Positions 7,628 through 17,339 of a stretch of DNA of 64,000 bases are shown here, piece by piece. Source of the DNA: Hyphomicrobiales bacterium (GTDB taxonomy: Bacteria > Pseudomonadota > Alphaproteobacteria > Rhizobiales > Rhizobiaceae); contig UCHV01000021.1 in the NCBI GenBank assembly GCA_900472395.1, positions 111,518-175,517 of the forward strand. Direction: 5' to 3'. Within the stretch, counting starts at the first letter, position 1, and the number at the start of each line of letters is the position of its first letter. The notes beneath the pieces are model-generated. The model was not told the origin of the DNA. It was given only the letters and a program-made list of their open reading frames with translations, and searched no databases. Made by a program: the position numbers and the translations under genes.

Positions 7628-8782
7628 TCAGTCCGGTAGACGCGGTACTGTTTTCCGCTCGGGAAACAGTTCGGAAAGCACGGTCATCATGATCAGGGAA
7701 AGCGGCAGCGCCAGCATGGCGCCGACAGCGCCCCACATCCATGTCCAGAACAGGATGGCGATGAAGACGACAAAGGGATTTATCTCCCACTGACGTCCCA
7801 TCACTGCGGGAAAGACCAGATTTTCCACCACGAGATGAACGGCGAAGAACACGGCCGCCGGCGCCAGCGCGAAAAGAAGCGAGTCGTGAGTGATGATACC
7901 GGCAACTGCCACCGAAATCGTCATCAGCGTGATCCCGAGAAAGGGAACGAAGCTGGATACGAAGGCGAAGACACCCCACAGGATCGGTGCAGCCAGGCCG
8001 CCGAAATAAGCGATCAAAGTCATCGAAACGCCTAGGCCGGCATAGATCATCGTCGCGGTGGCAAAATAATAGCCCAGAACTTCTTCGATCGAGTTGATGA
8101 TGCGGATCGCGACAAGGCGCTGGTGTCGGCGCGGAAATGCGAGGATGATCGTCCGACGCAGGCGCAACCGACCGAGCAGGAAGAGCAGCAGCGCGGCAAA
8201 GAATATAAGTCCCTGCACGATGGCAGGGGTCAGGCTGGACGTGAGTACGCCGAGAATGTTGCCGCTGTTGTCGATCAGCGACTGCATGGACATGGGGCCT
8301 GTCTGAAAGCTGGCCGGACTGATGTTGAGCCAGTGCTGGCGTTCAAGAAACGGCATCAATCGGTCAATCGTACGCTCTACGAAATTCGGCCCTTCTTCCA
8401 GAAGGGTCGCGACCGGTTCAGCCAGTGCATTTACCAGCAGGAAAACGGCGGCAGCCACCAGCGAAGACAGGATGATGGCGATGCCGAAGCGTGGCACACC
8501 GGCCTTTCCAAGCTTCTCGGCTGCCAGACCCAGGATCATTCCAACGACGACCGCAAGCGTGACCGGAATGAGAATGAGCGACATGTGATTGACGACGGCA
8601 AAGCCGATGATCAGAAAAATACCGATCATCGCCCACGAACTCGCAACATCCAGTGCTTCACGCCCAAGAGGAGTGAATGCGGTCGGATCGCTTTCATCCT
8701 CCGGCAGATTTTCTGCCCGCAGTGCCGGAGGCTCCGCGTTGTGTTTCCTGTATTTGCTGTTCCTGATTCTGAGCGCGACCAT
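7628..8782 (-). CDS. AI-2E family transporter (PerM-like)
   Basis: Inner-membrane protein of 384 residues in the AI-2 exporter / PerM superfamily. After a 45-residue polar N-terminus it has several membrane helices (AMIGIFLIIGFAVVNHMSL, LILIPVTLAVVVGMILGLAA), a long amphipathic middle region, and the C-terminal helix cluster with GxxxPFLGI-type sequence (FVPFLGITLMTISVAV) typical of the family. Substrates differ among members and cannot be told here. It stands alone, convergent with the DUF930 gene. Confidence 0.85.
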   Translation of the reverse strand: MVALRIRNSKYRKHNAEPPALRAENLPEDESDPTAFTPLGREALDVASSWAMIGIFLIIGFAVVNHMSLILIPVTLAVVVGMILGLAAEKLGKAGVPRFGIAIILSSLVAAAVFLLVNALAEPVATLLEEGPNFVERTIDRLMPFLERQHWLNISPASFQTGPMSMQSLIDNSGNILGVLTSSLTPAIVQGLIFFAALLLFLLGRLRLRRTIILAFPRRHQRLVAIRIINSIEEVLGYYFATATMIYAGLGVSMTLIAYFGGLAAPILWGVFAFVSSFVPFLGITLMTISVAVAGIITHDSLLFALAPAAVFFAVHLVVENLVFPAVMGRQWEINPFVVFIAILFWTWMWGAVGAMLALPLSLIMMTVLSELFPERKTVPRLPD

Positions 8783-8905
8783 TGGCTTACCGGTTCCCCA
8801 TGACGCCCGTCAACGCGGCACGAGGCATCCGGTTCCGCGGGGTGTCGATGCGCGTTTCACCTCTGTGAATGTGCACGGCGGCGATTGCGGATGACACCGG
8901 AAACG

Positions 8906-9775
8906 TCAGGCCGAAAGCGTCAGACCGATACCCCAGGGATCTTGCAGCGAGATACCGTCCGCAGTGCGCGCGGTGGCGATTTCCAGACGATCCAGAGATG
9001 CCAGCGCTTGCTCCAATGCCGCCGGTTCGGTGAAGCGCAATGAATAATCGCTGAGCCCTGTGAGGTTCTCGCTGCGATGGCCTGCACCGCGGCTGTTCCA
9101 GATGTTGGCGGCGATATGGTGGTGGTAGCCGCCTGTGGCGAAAAAGCTTGCACCCGGATACCGCGCCATCACTTTCAGGCCCAGTACATCCCTGTAGAAG
9201 GTTTCGGCCTCGGGTACGTTTCCGACCTGAAGATGAATGTGCCCGATCGCAGTTCCATCGGGCATGCCGGCCCAACTGCCTTTGGCGGCACTGTCATATA
9301 GTGCCTGCAGGTCAAGGCGTTCTGTCGCCATCTTCACCATGCCGTCAGCTTCCATTGTCCACTCGTCGGGCCTGCGGTCACGGTAGACTTCGATACCGTT
9401 GCCTTCCGGATCGGACAGATAGATCGCTTCACTCACAAGGTGATCGGATGCGCCATCGAGATGCACACCGGCATGAGCGGCATGCGCCAGCCACGCGGCA
9501 AGTGCCGCGCGATCCGGCACCAGAAATGCCGTATGGAAAAGACCGGCAACGGTTCGCGGCGCGCGAACGGCGTCGCTGCGTGTCGTGAGGGTCAGAAGTG
9601 GCACGCCACCCACGCCAAGGATTGCGCCGCTGGCCGTTTTTTCCAGCACCTTCAAGCCGATGATATCATTGTAAAAGGCCAATACACGGTCGAGATCGGT
9701 GACCACGAGATGCGCCTGGTTGACATGAGCCGGTCGTGTCAATGCAAAGGGAAGGACGGCTGGGGTATCGTTCAA
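8906..9775 (-). CDS. VOC-family extradiol dioxygenase (CatE-like)
   Basis: Two-domain vicinal-oxygen-chelate protein of 289 residues, similar to CatE-type catechol 2,3-dioxygenases. Each half starts with a metal-ligand His strand (HVNQAHLVVTDLDR near residue 15; IGHIHLQVGNVPEAE near residue 165). The first half ends with DPEGNGIEVYRDRR, which supplies the Glu ligand. The second half ends ISLQDPWGIGLTL without an obvious Glu at the matching place. TTG at 9775 is chosen because GGAGG lies eight bases upstream; the frame opens at another TTG at 9790. Substrate unknown. Confidence 0.8.
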   Translation of the reverse strand: MNDTPAVLPFALTRPAHVNQAHLVVTDLDRVLAFYNDIIGLKVLEKTASGAILGVGGVPLLTLTTRSDAVRAPRTVAGLFHTAFLVPDRAALAAWLAHAAHAGVHLDGASDHLVSEAIYLSDPEGNGIEVYRDRRPDEWTMEADGMVKMATERLDLQALYDSAAKGSWAGMPDGTAIGHIHLQVGNVPEAETFYRDVLGLKVMARYPGASFFATGGYHHHIAANIWNSRGAGHRSENLTGLSDYSLRFTEPAALEQALASLDRLEIATARTADGISLQDPWGIGLTLSA

Positions 9776-9949
9776 GGCGTGATCCTCCAATGGGCTGCTG
9801 CGGTTTGCAGCGCAGACTTTGGTCTTCCTTATCTTTCGTTTTTGCCGTTCACGATAGGTAAGTTATTGGCGATTAAATGTTCGCTCATCATTGACAATCG
9901 CCGTGTATCGCCTGTCTCTCCAGTGTCGTACGCGACGCCGGGGAAATCC

Positions 9950-10360
9950 ATGTACGAGAAGATTATCGTCGCTGTAGACACCGCCCAGATGGAAAAAGGC
10001 GAGCGCGTGTTAACGCGGGCGGCGCACATGTTGGCGCCGGGTGGCGCGCTGGTTCTGGTCAACGTCGTGGAGGACGTGCCCAGTTACATTTCAGTTTCCG
10101 ATCCGATTGATCTGACCGTTGCAGCCCGAAAAGACGCGGATACGAAACTCGGGCAGCTATGCGAGCGGGCCGGCATAAACGCGGTTATCGAGATTCGGCA
10201 GGGCCCTCCGGCGCGTGAGATTCTTGGTGCAGCAGAGGACTATCACGCGGACCTGATCCTCGTCGCATCGCATATACCGGATGTCTCCAACTACTTCATC
10301 GGCGCGACTGCCGACCGGATCGTTCGTCATGCGAAGTGTTCGGTGTTGATCGACCGCTGA
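9950..10360 (+). CDS. Universal stress protein family
   Basis: UspA-type protein of 136 residues, cytoplasmic. It opens MYEKIIVAVDTAQ, the first beta strand of the family. The C-terminal ATP-binding motif G-2x-G-9x-G is degenerate: IVASHIPDVSNYFIGATADR keeps G-A-T-A-D-R but lacks the first glycine of the consensus, so nucleotide binding is doubtful. The ATG at 9950 is chosen over the longer frame because the protein then starts exactly at the family's first strand. Divergent from the VOC dioxygenase gene. Confidence 0.88.
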   Translation: MYEKIIVAVDTAQMEKGERVLTRAAHMLAPGGALVLVNVVEDVPSYISVSDPIDLTVAARKDADTKLGQLCERAGINAVIEIRQGPPAREILGAAEDYHADLILVASHIPDVSNYFIGATADRIVRHAKCSVLIDR

Positions 10361-10481
10361 CGGCGGCGTCATCCGGCGCGCTTTGGTTACCGTGTGCAAC
10401 GCAATGTGAATCGACGTTTTCGCCGCGGCCATTGCGCTGTCACATCGGCGTGGTCATTGTAATGTTCCAGGAGACCTGTTC

Positions 10482-11201
10482 ATGACCACGCCGCAAAGTT
10501 CAGATGCCAGAAGTTTCAGCGCAGCACTTGGCAAGCCGATGAGCGAGCTCTTCGACTTCGGCCGCGCTCACGATTTCTACGAGATCGTTGCCGATGGCAT
10601 CGTGCATGGTGTGGGCCTGATCTTCGCGCTGATCGGCGTTACGGCGCTGATCTTTTATGCCACCCTTTGGTCCAGCCATGGGGAACTGGCGGCGGCCTGG
10701 ATCTACGGTCTCGGTCTGGTGCTCTGCATCGCCATCTCGTTTACCTACAACATCTGGCCGACCTCCAGGACCAAATGGATCCTCAGGCGCTTCGATCATT
10801 CCGCCATTTTCGTGCTGATCGCGGCCACCTATACGCCATTCCTGCAACGCGGCACCCACGAACCGCTGATCGCCGTCATGCTGGCGACGATATGGCTCGC
10901 AGCTGCCGGCGGCATTGCGCTCAAATGTTTCTTTCCGGGGCGTTATGATCGGCTGGCCATCGTTCTCTATCTGGCCATGGGCTGGAGTGGCGTCATGGTG
11001 GCGGGGCTGATTTCCGAATATCTGCCGCCTGTCACCGTATGGCTGATCGTCATCGGTGGCATGATCTATTCGCTGGGTGTGATTTTCCATGTCTGGGAAA
11101 GGCTGCGCTTCCAGCGGGCCATCTGGCACGCATTCGTTATCGCCGCTGCCGCCGTACATTACTCGGCCGTGATGACCTGTTTCAGTCTTTCCGCGACCTG
11201 A
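10482..11201 (+). CDS. Hemolysin III family membrane protein (PAQR type)
   Basis: A 239-residue integral membrane protein of the HlyIII/TrhA family. The sequence shows seven hydrophobic segments and the family His/Asp/Ser signature: EIVADGIVHGVG in helix 1, FDHSAIFVLIAATYTPF in the middle, and a C-terminal WHAFVIAAAAVHYSAV, which together form the predicted metal site. AGGAG sits eight bases before the ATG. Family members influence membrane lipid homeostasis; the hemolysin name is historical. No functional link to neighbours is evident. Confidence 0.9.
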   Translation: MTTPQSSDARSFSAALGKPMSELFDFGRAHDFYEIVADGIVHGVGLIFALIGVTALIFYATLWSSHGELAAAWIYGLGLVLCIAISFTYNIWPTSRTKWILRRFDHSAIFVLIAATYTPFLQRGTHEPLIAVMLATIWLAAAGGIALKCFFPGRYDRLAIVLYLAMGWSGVMVAGLISEYLPPVTVWLIVIGGMIYSLGVIFHVWERLRFQRAIWHAFVIAAAAVHYSAVMTCFSLSAT

Positions 11202-11274
11202 CCGCAAACCGCTGCATTGGGCTGGACACATGTGTGCAGCCGCTCTTACATGGCGAGACATTCATACCTGACGG

Positions 11275-11808
11275 ATGCCAGCCATGCCCGATGCCCATAC
11301 TGCGACGATTGTTCTACGCGATGCCGTCGAAGCCGACCTTGCCGACATCATGGAAATCTACAACGATGCGGTCGTGAACACGACAGCGATCTGGAACGAC
11401 AATGTCGTCACGCTCGCCAACCGGCAGGAATGGTTTGCAGCTCGGATGGCCAGAGGCTTTCCCATCCTCGTTGCCGAAGTCGATGGCAGGATTTCCGGTT
11501 ATGCGTCTTACGGTGACTGGCGCGCGTTCGAAGGTTTTCGCCACACGGTCGAACATTCCGTTTATATCCACGCGGACGCCCGGGGACATGGCCTCGGCCG
11601 GCGCCTGATGGAGGCGCTGATCGACCGCGCCAGGGTGGGACGTATCCACGTCATGGTCGCCTGTATCGAGGCGAATAACGAGGCCTCCATACGCCTGCAT
11701 GAAAAACTCGGTTTCAGAACCACCGGCACGTTTCGCGAGGTGGGGACAAAATTCGGTCGCTGGCTGGACCTGACCTGCATGGAACTGCATGTGGGCGAAA
11801 GAGGTTGA
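11275..11808 (+). CDS. GNAT acetyltransferase of the phosphinothricin/methionine-sulfone group
   Basis: A 177-residue acetyl-CoA-dependent N-acyltransferase. The fold is complete: ATIVLRDAVEADLADIMEIY at the start, the acetyl-CoA loop ARGHGLGRRL near residue 103, and the family end IRLHEKLGFRTTGTFREVG. The closest characterised relatives acetylate L-phosphinothricin, methionine sulfone or sulfoximine; the natural substrate here is not evident. An alternative ATG lies three codons downstream at 11284. Followed 44 bases later by the cupin gene on the same strand. Confidence 0.87.
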   Translation: MPAMPDAHTATIVLRDAVEADLADIMEIYNDAVVNTTAIWNDNVVTLANRQEWFAARMARGFPILVAEVDGRISGYASYGDWRAFEGFRHTVEHSVYIHADARGHGLGRRLMEALIDRARVGRIHVMVACIEANNEASIRLHEKLGFRTTGTFREVGTKFGRWLDLTCMELHVGERG

Positions 11809-11852
11809 AGTCTTTTGAAAAGAAGGCCGTCGCGCCTTGAAAGGAATATTCC

Positions 11853-12263
11853 ATGAAGATCACCCATAGCGAAACGCGTGCGTCGATCGTTCCGTCATCC
11901 GACTACTTCACCGGGCAGGTTCGGCAGGATCCGTTGAATGCCGCGGAAGCGCCGGGCCGGGTGCGGTCGATAAGCGTGACCTTCGAACCCGGCGCCCGGA
12001 CAGCATGGCACACGCATCCGCTTGGCCAGACACTGGTGATCACGTCGGGCTCAGGCCTGGTGCAAACCTGGGGAGGTCCCATTCGGCGGGTCGGCGCCGG
12101 AGACGTTGTTTGGTTTCCGGCAGGGGAAAAGCATTGGCATGGCGCCGGGCCGACGACGGCCATGACGCATATCGCCATTCAGGAAGAGCTGGATGGCAGA
12201 ACCGCCGACTGGCTGGAAAAGGTCTCGCACGAGCAATATGGCGGCGAGATCCAAGAGCGTTGA
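11853..12263 (+). CDS. Single-domain cupin, mandelonitrile-lyase/quercetinase-like
   Basis: A 136-residue cupin. Metal-ligand positions are visible: AWHTHPLGQ (His, His, Gln) near residues 51-59 and [11 protein letters not shown] (His) near residue 92. This is the same His-His-Gln-His set as the manganese cupin hydroxynitrile lyases, although many relatives have no known activity. AAAGGAATATTCC precedes the ATG. A bidirectional terminator follows at 12277. It may be cotranscribed with the acetyltransferase. Confidence 0.8.
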   Translation: MKITHSETRASIVPSSDYFTGQVRQDPLNAAEAPGRVRSISVTFEPGARTAWHTHPLGQTLVITSGSGLVQTWGGPIRRVGAGDVVWFPAGEKHWHGAGPTTAMTHIAIQEELDGRTADWLEKVSHEQYGGEIQER

Positions 12264-12276
12264 ACACCCAATGGAA

Positions 12277-12303
12277 AAAGCCGGCATCGCTGCCGGCTTT
12301 TTT
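12277..12303. terminator. Bidirectional intrinsic terminator between cupin and kdgD
   Basis: AAAGCCGGCA-TCGC-TGCCGGCTTT is a perfect 10-bp stem with a four-base loop, followed by T residues on the plus strand and by five T residues on the minus strand. It serves two convergent genes ending at 12263 and 12321. Confidence 0.88.
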
Positions 12304-12320
12304 GACTGATTTGTGTGGCC

Positions 12321-13259
<939 letters not shown>

Positions 13260-13290
13260 CTAAAATCCCTTCCGGTTTGCGATTGCCCGA

Positions 13291-13333
13291 AAACTAGCAA
13301 GAGATATTATGACTGTCAATTGATGTAATATCT
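13291..13333 (-). promoter_or_regulatory. kdgD promoter with overlapping operator palindrome
   Basis: On the minus strand a consensus -35 TTGACA (13319-13314) is followed after 17 bases by TAGTTT (13296-13291). The -35 lies inside a perfect inverted repeat AGATATTA...TAATATCT (13302-13333, 16-base spacer), with a nested TGAC-T-GTCA. The arrangement suggests repression, probably by the FadR-type protein encoded immediately upstream. Confidence 0.55.
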
Positions 13334-13343
13334 TTCCGTCCCG

Positions 13344-14084
13344 TCATGTGCGCCGAATGAGTGAGCGGTAACGGTGCTGGCTACCCTTCAAATGCGTGCG
13401 CATGGCATCGCGAGCCGCCGAATCGTCGCCTGCCGCAATGGCGCGAGCGATATCGCTGTGTTCTTTCTGGATCTGAACCATGTAATCCGCAGGGGAGATA
13501 TTGGTGTCCTCATCGCCCAGCAGCGAACGCGGTATCATCTGCTTGCCGATTGCCTCGAGCAGTTCGCGAAAACGCGGATTATTGGTTGAGTCCGCAATGG
13601 CAAAATGAAATGCGCGGTCGCTTTCCACCGTGGCGTTTCCGGCAGCGATCTGTTGCTCGATCATCTCGAGACATTCGAAGATGGTTTCCTGCTGCGCCGG
13701 CGATGAGCGGGTGGCTGCAAGGCCTGCCGCCTCGATTTCGATTGCGGCACGGACCTCGAGCATTTCAATGATGGAGGACACGCGGCTTGCATCGACATGG
13801 CGCAGGCCACTTTGAAGAAGTCCGTCCTGCGGTGGCAGGACAAAAACGCCGACACCATGACGAACTTCGACAAGATTGTCGGCTCGTAACGAGGCGATAG
13901 CCTCACGGACGACGGTGCGGCTGACCTGATGCTGCTGTGTCAGGCCACTTTCCGTTGGCAGCTTGTCGCCCGGCTTGAGTTCTCCGCCGACAATCGCTTC
14001 GCGAATGCGCCGGCTGACTGTTTCAACGAGGTTGCGGCCTTTGCGGACGGGTGCCTTGCCGGTGATGTTATCTGTCGTATCCAA
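13344..14084 (-). CDS. FadR-type GntR regulator of the kdgD/dehydratase locus
   Basis: A 246-residue repressor. The N-terminal winged helix is clear (IREAIVGGELKPGDKLPTES, then VSRTVVREAIASLRADNLVE and GVGVFV), and the C-terminal FCD domain carries acidic/His metal-site residues (IEAAGLAATRS; FHFAIADSTNNPRF). FCD domains of this type usually bind sugar acids. It sits between kdgD and the divergent enolase-superfamily gene, so it probably controls both. The start is TTG at 14084 by frame length; CGGAG lies 11 bases upstream. Confidence 0.87.
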   Translation of the reverse strand: MDTTDNITGKAPVRKGRNLVETVSRRIREAIVGGELKPGDKLPTESGLTQQHQVSRTVVREAIASLRADNLVEVRHGVGVFVLPPQDGLLQSGLRHVDASRVSSIIEMLEVRAAIEIEAAGLAATRSSPAQQETIFECLEMIEQQIAAGNATVESDRAFHFAIADSTNNPRFRELLEAIGKQMIPRSLLGDEDTNISPADYMVQIQKEHSDIARAIAAGDDSAARDAMRTHLKGSQHRYRSLIRRT

Positions 14085-14170
14085 GGCGTCACGCGCTCCG
14101 ATGGTCGTTATTTCAGCAGCTTACTGACCTAGAACCGCCAGCCTTTGTCAAGGATTCGACAAGAAATTCG

Positions 14171-14225
14171 TTGACGACGCAAGCGATAACTATACTATGA
14201 CAGGACGTCTGATGTATGATGACAT
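14171..14225 (+). promoter_or_regulatory. Promoter and candidate operator for the dehydratase gene
   Basis: TTGACG (14171-14176), a 16-base spacer and TACTAT (14193-14198) make a credible promoter. Just downstream, ATGT-ATGATG-ACAT (14212-14225) is a short inverted repeat. Its position after the -10 would suit a repressor site for the divergently encoded FadR-type regulator. Confidence 0.45.
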
Positions 14226-14328
14226 GAATTGTCCGGCGGAGGTTGCGCGTATTCGGCTTGGCCGGACGGCGCAGAGCGGACCACTGTAGAAGCGGCGCGG
14301 TAATACTGCGTCTTGAGAGGAGGAAATC

Positions 14329-15477
14329 GTGAAGATTGTAGACGTCAATGTAAGGGTGTTCTCCCATACGACGCAGCGGCACCAGGATACGGCAGGACAT
14401 GCCCACCCGGGTCCGCCGCACAAGGTCAATCTGGCGCTTCTGACCGTCGTCGATGACGATGGCACCGAAGGTTATTGCTTTGCTGCTCCGGAAGTCGTGC
14501 GCCCACATGTGATCGACAAGTTCGTCAAGAAGGTGCTGATCGGGGAAGATCCGTTCGCTCGTGAACGCCTTTGGCAGGACCTGGCGCATTGGCAGCGCGG
14601 CAGTGCCATGCAGCTCACCGACCGTACGCTGGCGATCGTCGATTGCGCGCTCTGGGATCTGGCAGGCCGCAAGTTGAACATGCCCGTCCATAAGCTTATC
14701 GGCAGCTATCGCGAAAAGATCCCGGCCTATGGCTCGATCATGTGCGGCGACGAGCTGGAGAACGGTCTGGCTACGCCCGAAGATTATGGCCGCTTTGCTG
14801 AAAAGCTGGTCAAGCGCGGTTACAAGGGCATCAAATTGCACACGTGGATGCCGCCGGTATCCTGGGCGCCCGACGTCAAGATGGATCTGAAAGCCTGCGC
14901 CGCGGTGCGTGAGGCGGTCGGTCCCGACATTCACCTGATGATCGATGCCTTCCACTGGTATACCCGCACGGAAGCCCTGGAGCTTGGCCGCGGGCTGGAA
15001 AAGCTCGATTTCGCCTGGATTGAAGAGCCGATGGACGAACAGAGCTCAGCCTCTTACGCCTGGCTTGCAGAAAACCTCGATATTCCGGTTGTCGGCCCCG
15101 AAAGCGCGCATGGCAAACATTTCAACCGCGCAGAATGGATCACCTCCAAAGCCTGCGATATCCTCCGCACCGGCGTCCACGATGTCGGCGGCATCAGCCC
15201 GGCGATGAAGTGCATGCACCTGGCCGAATCCTTCGGCATGAATTGCGAAATCCATGGCAATGGCGCCCCGAACCTGATCGTCGCCGCCTGCGTGAAGAAC
15301 GCCAAGTGGTACGAGCGCGGCCTGCTGCATCCCTTCCTCGAATATGATGACGGTTTTGAATATCTGAACGCTCTCGTCGATCCGATGGATCAGGACGGTT
15401 TTGTTCATATTTCCGACAAGCCGGGCATGGGTGAAGACATCAACTTCGACTTCATCAACGCCAATCTGGTTGGTTGA
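14329..15477 (+). CDS. Enolase-superfamily sugar-acid dehydratase (mandelate racemase subgroup)
   Basis: A 382-residue enzyme with the two-domain enolase architecture. The three metal ligands are in MIDAFHW (Asp206), WIEEPMD (Glu232) and VGPESAHG (Glu258). The base on the second strand is in GIKLHTW, giving Lys169-x-His171 instead of the common Lys-x-Lys, and His309 lies in EIHGNG. It strongly resembles an Agrobacterium enolase-superfamily protein solved by structural genomics without known function (from memory). Next to kdgD, dehydration of an aldaric or aldonic acid is the likely role; the substrate is not determined. It has its own promoter and terminator. Confidence 0.8.
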   Translation: MKIVDVNVRVFSHTTQRHQDTAGHAHPGPPHKVNLALLTVVDDDGTEGYCFAAPEVVRPHVIDKFVKKVLIGEDPFARERLWQDLAHWQRGSAMQLTDRTLAIVDCALWDLAGRKLNMPVHKLIGSYREKIPAYGSIMCGDELENGLATPEDYGRFAEKLVKRGYKGIKLHTWMPPVSWAPDVKMDLKACAAVREAVGPDIHLMIDAFHWYTRTEALELGRGLEKLDFAWIEEPMDEQSSASYAWLAENLDIPVVGPESAHGKHFNRAEWITSKACDILRTGVHDVGGISPAMKCMHLAESFGMNCEIHGNGAPNLIVAACVKNAKWYERGLLHPFLEYDDGFEYLNALVDPMDQDGFVHISDKPGMGEDINFDFINANLVG

Positions 15478-15496
15478 TCCGACAGGTGAGACACAA

Positions 15497-15527
15497 GCCC
15501 GGTGCTCAAAGGAGCGCCGGGCTTTTT
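15497..15527 (+). terminator. Intrinsic terminator after the dehydratase gene
   Basis: GCCCGGTGCTC-AAAG-GAGCGCCGGGC is an 11-bp stem (one G-U) with a four-base loop, followed by TTTTT. It lies 20 bases after the stop at 15477. Confidence 0.9.
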
Positions 15528-15531
15528 CGTG

Positions 15532-16587
15532 TCACAGATTTTGCGCCAACCAGTCGAATGCGTGTTCCTGCTGCTCGACCGCAAAGCAGTGCCCACCGCT
15601 CCAGAAGCGCGTTTCGAGCTTTTGTTCAGCGCGGGATGCTGCCCATATTGCATGAAGCTGCTTATGAGCTTCCGTCGCTGAAGGCTCAGGAAAATGCCGG
15701 TCTTCAAGGCCGCTGAAAATCAGTGCCGGTTTGGGCGCGGCAAGCCCCGCAAAATGCGGATAATCCAGCCTTCCACCAATCTGCGGATGCAGCATGGAGA
15801 AGGCCGATTGGCCACGCAACTGATTGTTTCCCGGCTGCATCAGGCCTTTCAGCGTTCCCATCCATCCGCCGGAGACACAGGCGGCAATGTCATCGGAAAG
15901 AGCGGCCAGCTGCCAGGCGCGGGAACCGCCCATGGAATATCCGAAACTGGCGATGCGGTTCTTGTCGATGCCCGGCAGGTCACGCAGCAATGCCAGAGCC
16001 TCCAGATCCTCCGAAAGAATGACCGATGCGTAGGAGACGCCGAACTGCATGAGGTTGGCCGCGAGTGCCTGTTGGGCCTCATAGCCGTTGCCCTGACGAC
16101 TGCCCCAACCAAGCGCATCGGCGCATAAAACCGTGTAGCCTTGGCGAACAAGTTCGTTGCCGATGAAGCGCCCACCGTAAAGTTTATCGGCCCATTTCTC
16201 GATGTCTAGCATTAGCTCCGGACGTTCCTCCGGGCGAGAAATCAGCTTTTCCTTGCCGATCGAAAAGAACGAGCCGTGATCGTGCAGCAGCAGGACAGCT
16301 GGCGTCGGGACATCCGTTTTCGGGCGCAGGAAATAGGCGCGGGTCGTCTCGCCGCTTGAAAAACCGAGTTCCAGTTCCTGGCCGACGCATTCGTCGTCGG
16401 TCCATTCCGAAACGACCGACATCGTGGCTGCTGCCGGATTGGTTATGCCGAGCGCGGTACGAAGCTTGTTGCGCGTCTCGGCTTTCCACTCCGAAAAATC
16501 TGAAGTTTGGGGATCGAAATTCCATGCAAACACATTGCGGTCGCGAAGCCTGCGCGCAAGGCCGCACATGTTCTCCGCGTCGATCAT
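15532..16587 (-). CDS. Alpha/beta hydrolase (dienelactone hydrolase / acetyl-esterase type)
   Basis: A 351-residue hydrolase without a signal peptide. The nucleophile elbow GYSMGGSRAW (Ser near residue 218), the acid in FSGLEDRHF and the His in WSGGHCF complete a Ser-Asp-His triad. The long N-terminal cap (FSEWKAETRNKLRTALGI) and YFLRPKT strand resemble large dienelactone-hydrolase-like and acetyl-xylan-esterase-like proteins. The start codon shares one base with the stop of the upstream FadR-type gene (TGATG), so it is translated with that regulator. In this locus it may release a sugar acid from an ester, which is inference. Confidence 0.78.
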   Translation of the reverse strand: MIDAENMCGLARRLRDRNVFAWNFDPQTSDFSEWKAETRNKLRTALGITNPAAATMSVVSEWTDDECVGQELELGFSSGETTRAYFLRPKTDVPTPAVLLLHDHGSFFSIGKEKLISRPEERPELMLDIEKWADKLYGGRFIGNELVRQGYTVLCADALGWGSRQGNGYEAQQALAANLMQFGVSYASVILSEDLEALALLRDLPGIDKNRIASFGYSMGGSRAWQLAALSDDIAACVSGGWMGTLKGLMQPGNNQLRGQSAFSMLHPQIGGRLDYPHFAGLAAPKPALIFSGLEDRHFPEPSATEAHKQLHAIWAASRAEQKLETRFWSGGHCFAVEQQEHAFDWLAQNL

Positions 16588-17318
16588 CAGTCCTGTCGCA
16601 TTTTTGCGAGCGTACGATCTCTACTGGCAATGAGATGGGCGCGCATCGCCGCGCGGGCGCCGTCAGGTTCACGCGCTTCTATGGCAGCAAGTATGGCGCG
16701 GTGTTCGTTGTTCACGCGCGCCAGATGCAATGACAAGGTCTGGTCATCGACCGCCTGGGTGGTGCGGCGCATTCGCGGCATCAGCGTTTCACCAAGATAA
16801 TTGAAGATACCGGAAAAATGCTCGTTATGGCTTGCGGCTGCCACGGCGCAGTGAAACTCGAAATCCGCCAATGTGTTGCGGGTGGCGTTTTTGACGGCTA
16901 TCTCCATCGTGTCACAGGCATCAGACATGGCTTTGAGGTCCGCCTCCGTCCAGCGTTCCGCCGCCAGACCGGCAGCCTCGGATTCGATACCGATGCGCAG
17001 CTCCAGACCCTTGATCATGTTGCCGGCCTGCATGAGGTCGGCCTCGCCGAGCCTGAAAGGCGTCACTCCGGCATCATCGCGGACGAAGACGCCGATACCA
17101 TGCTGGATGGAAACGAGCCCGCTTGCCCGCAGGTTGGCAATCGCCTCGCGCACGACAGTCCGGCTGACGCCGAGTTCTTCCATCAAAGCCTTTTCCGTCG
17201 GCAGTTTCGAACCGCGCGGATATTCGTCCTGCTTGATACGGTCGGTCAGCACACGAACGACCTGAGAACTTAGGCTTTCGCGGCGTGCCCATGTGCTGGG
17301 CGGAGCATCAACTGCCAT
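16587..17318 (-). CDS. Second FadR-type GntR regulator
   Basis: A 243-residue regulator with an N-terminal winged helix (QVVRVLTDRIKQDEYPRGSK, VSRTVVREAIANLRASGLVS, GIGVFVRDD) and a C-terminal FCD domain (IESEAAGLAAER, FEFHCAVAAASHNEHFSG). It is a paralogue of the 13344-14084 protein. GGAGACCTTGCC precedes the ATG. It follows the five-gene ABC operon by 21 bases on the same strand and overlaps the hydrolase start, so it is likely the distal regulator of the transporter operon acting on the promoter at 22633-22661. Confidence 0.87.
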   Translation of the reverse strand: MAVDAPPSTWARRESLSSQVVRVLTDRIKQDEYPRGSKLPTEKALMEELGVSRTVVREAIANLRASGLVSIQHGIGVFVRDDAGVTPFRLGEADLMQAGNMIKGLELRIGIESEAAGLAAERWTEADLKAMSDACDTMEIAVKNATRNTLADFEFHCAVAAASHNEHFSGIFNYLGETLMPRMRRTTQAVDDQTLSLHLARVNNEHRAILAAIEAREPDGARAAMRAHLIASRDRTLAKMRQD

Positions 17319-17339
17319 GGCAAGGTCTCCGATCTTTTG

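Noticed and set aside
16356..16733. Long plus-strand frames over the hydrolase and FadR genes
   Set aside because: They lie opposite genes with complete domains and have arginine-rich, low-complexity translations typical of antisense frames in GC-rich DNA.
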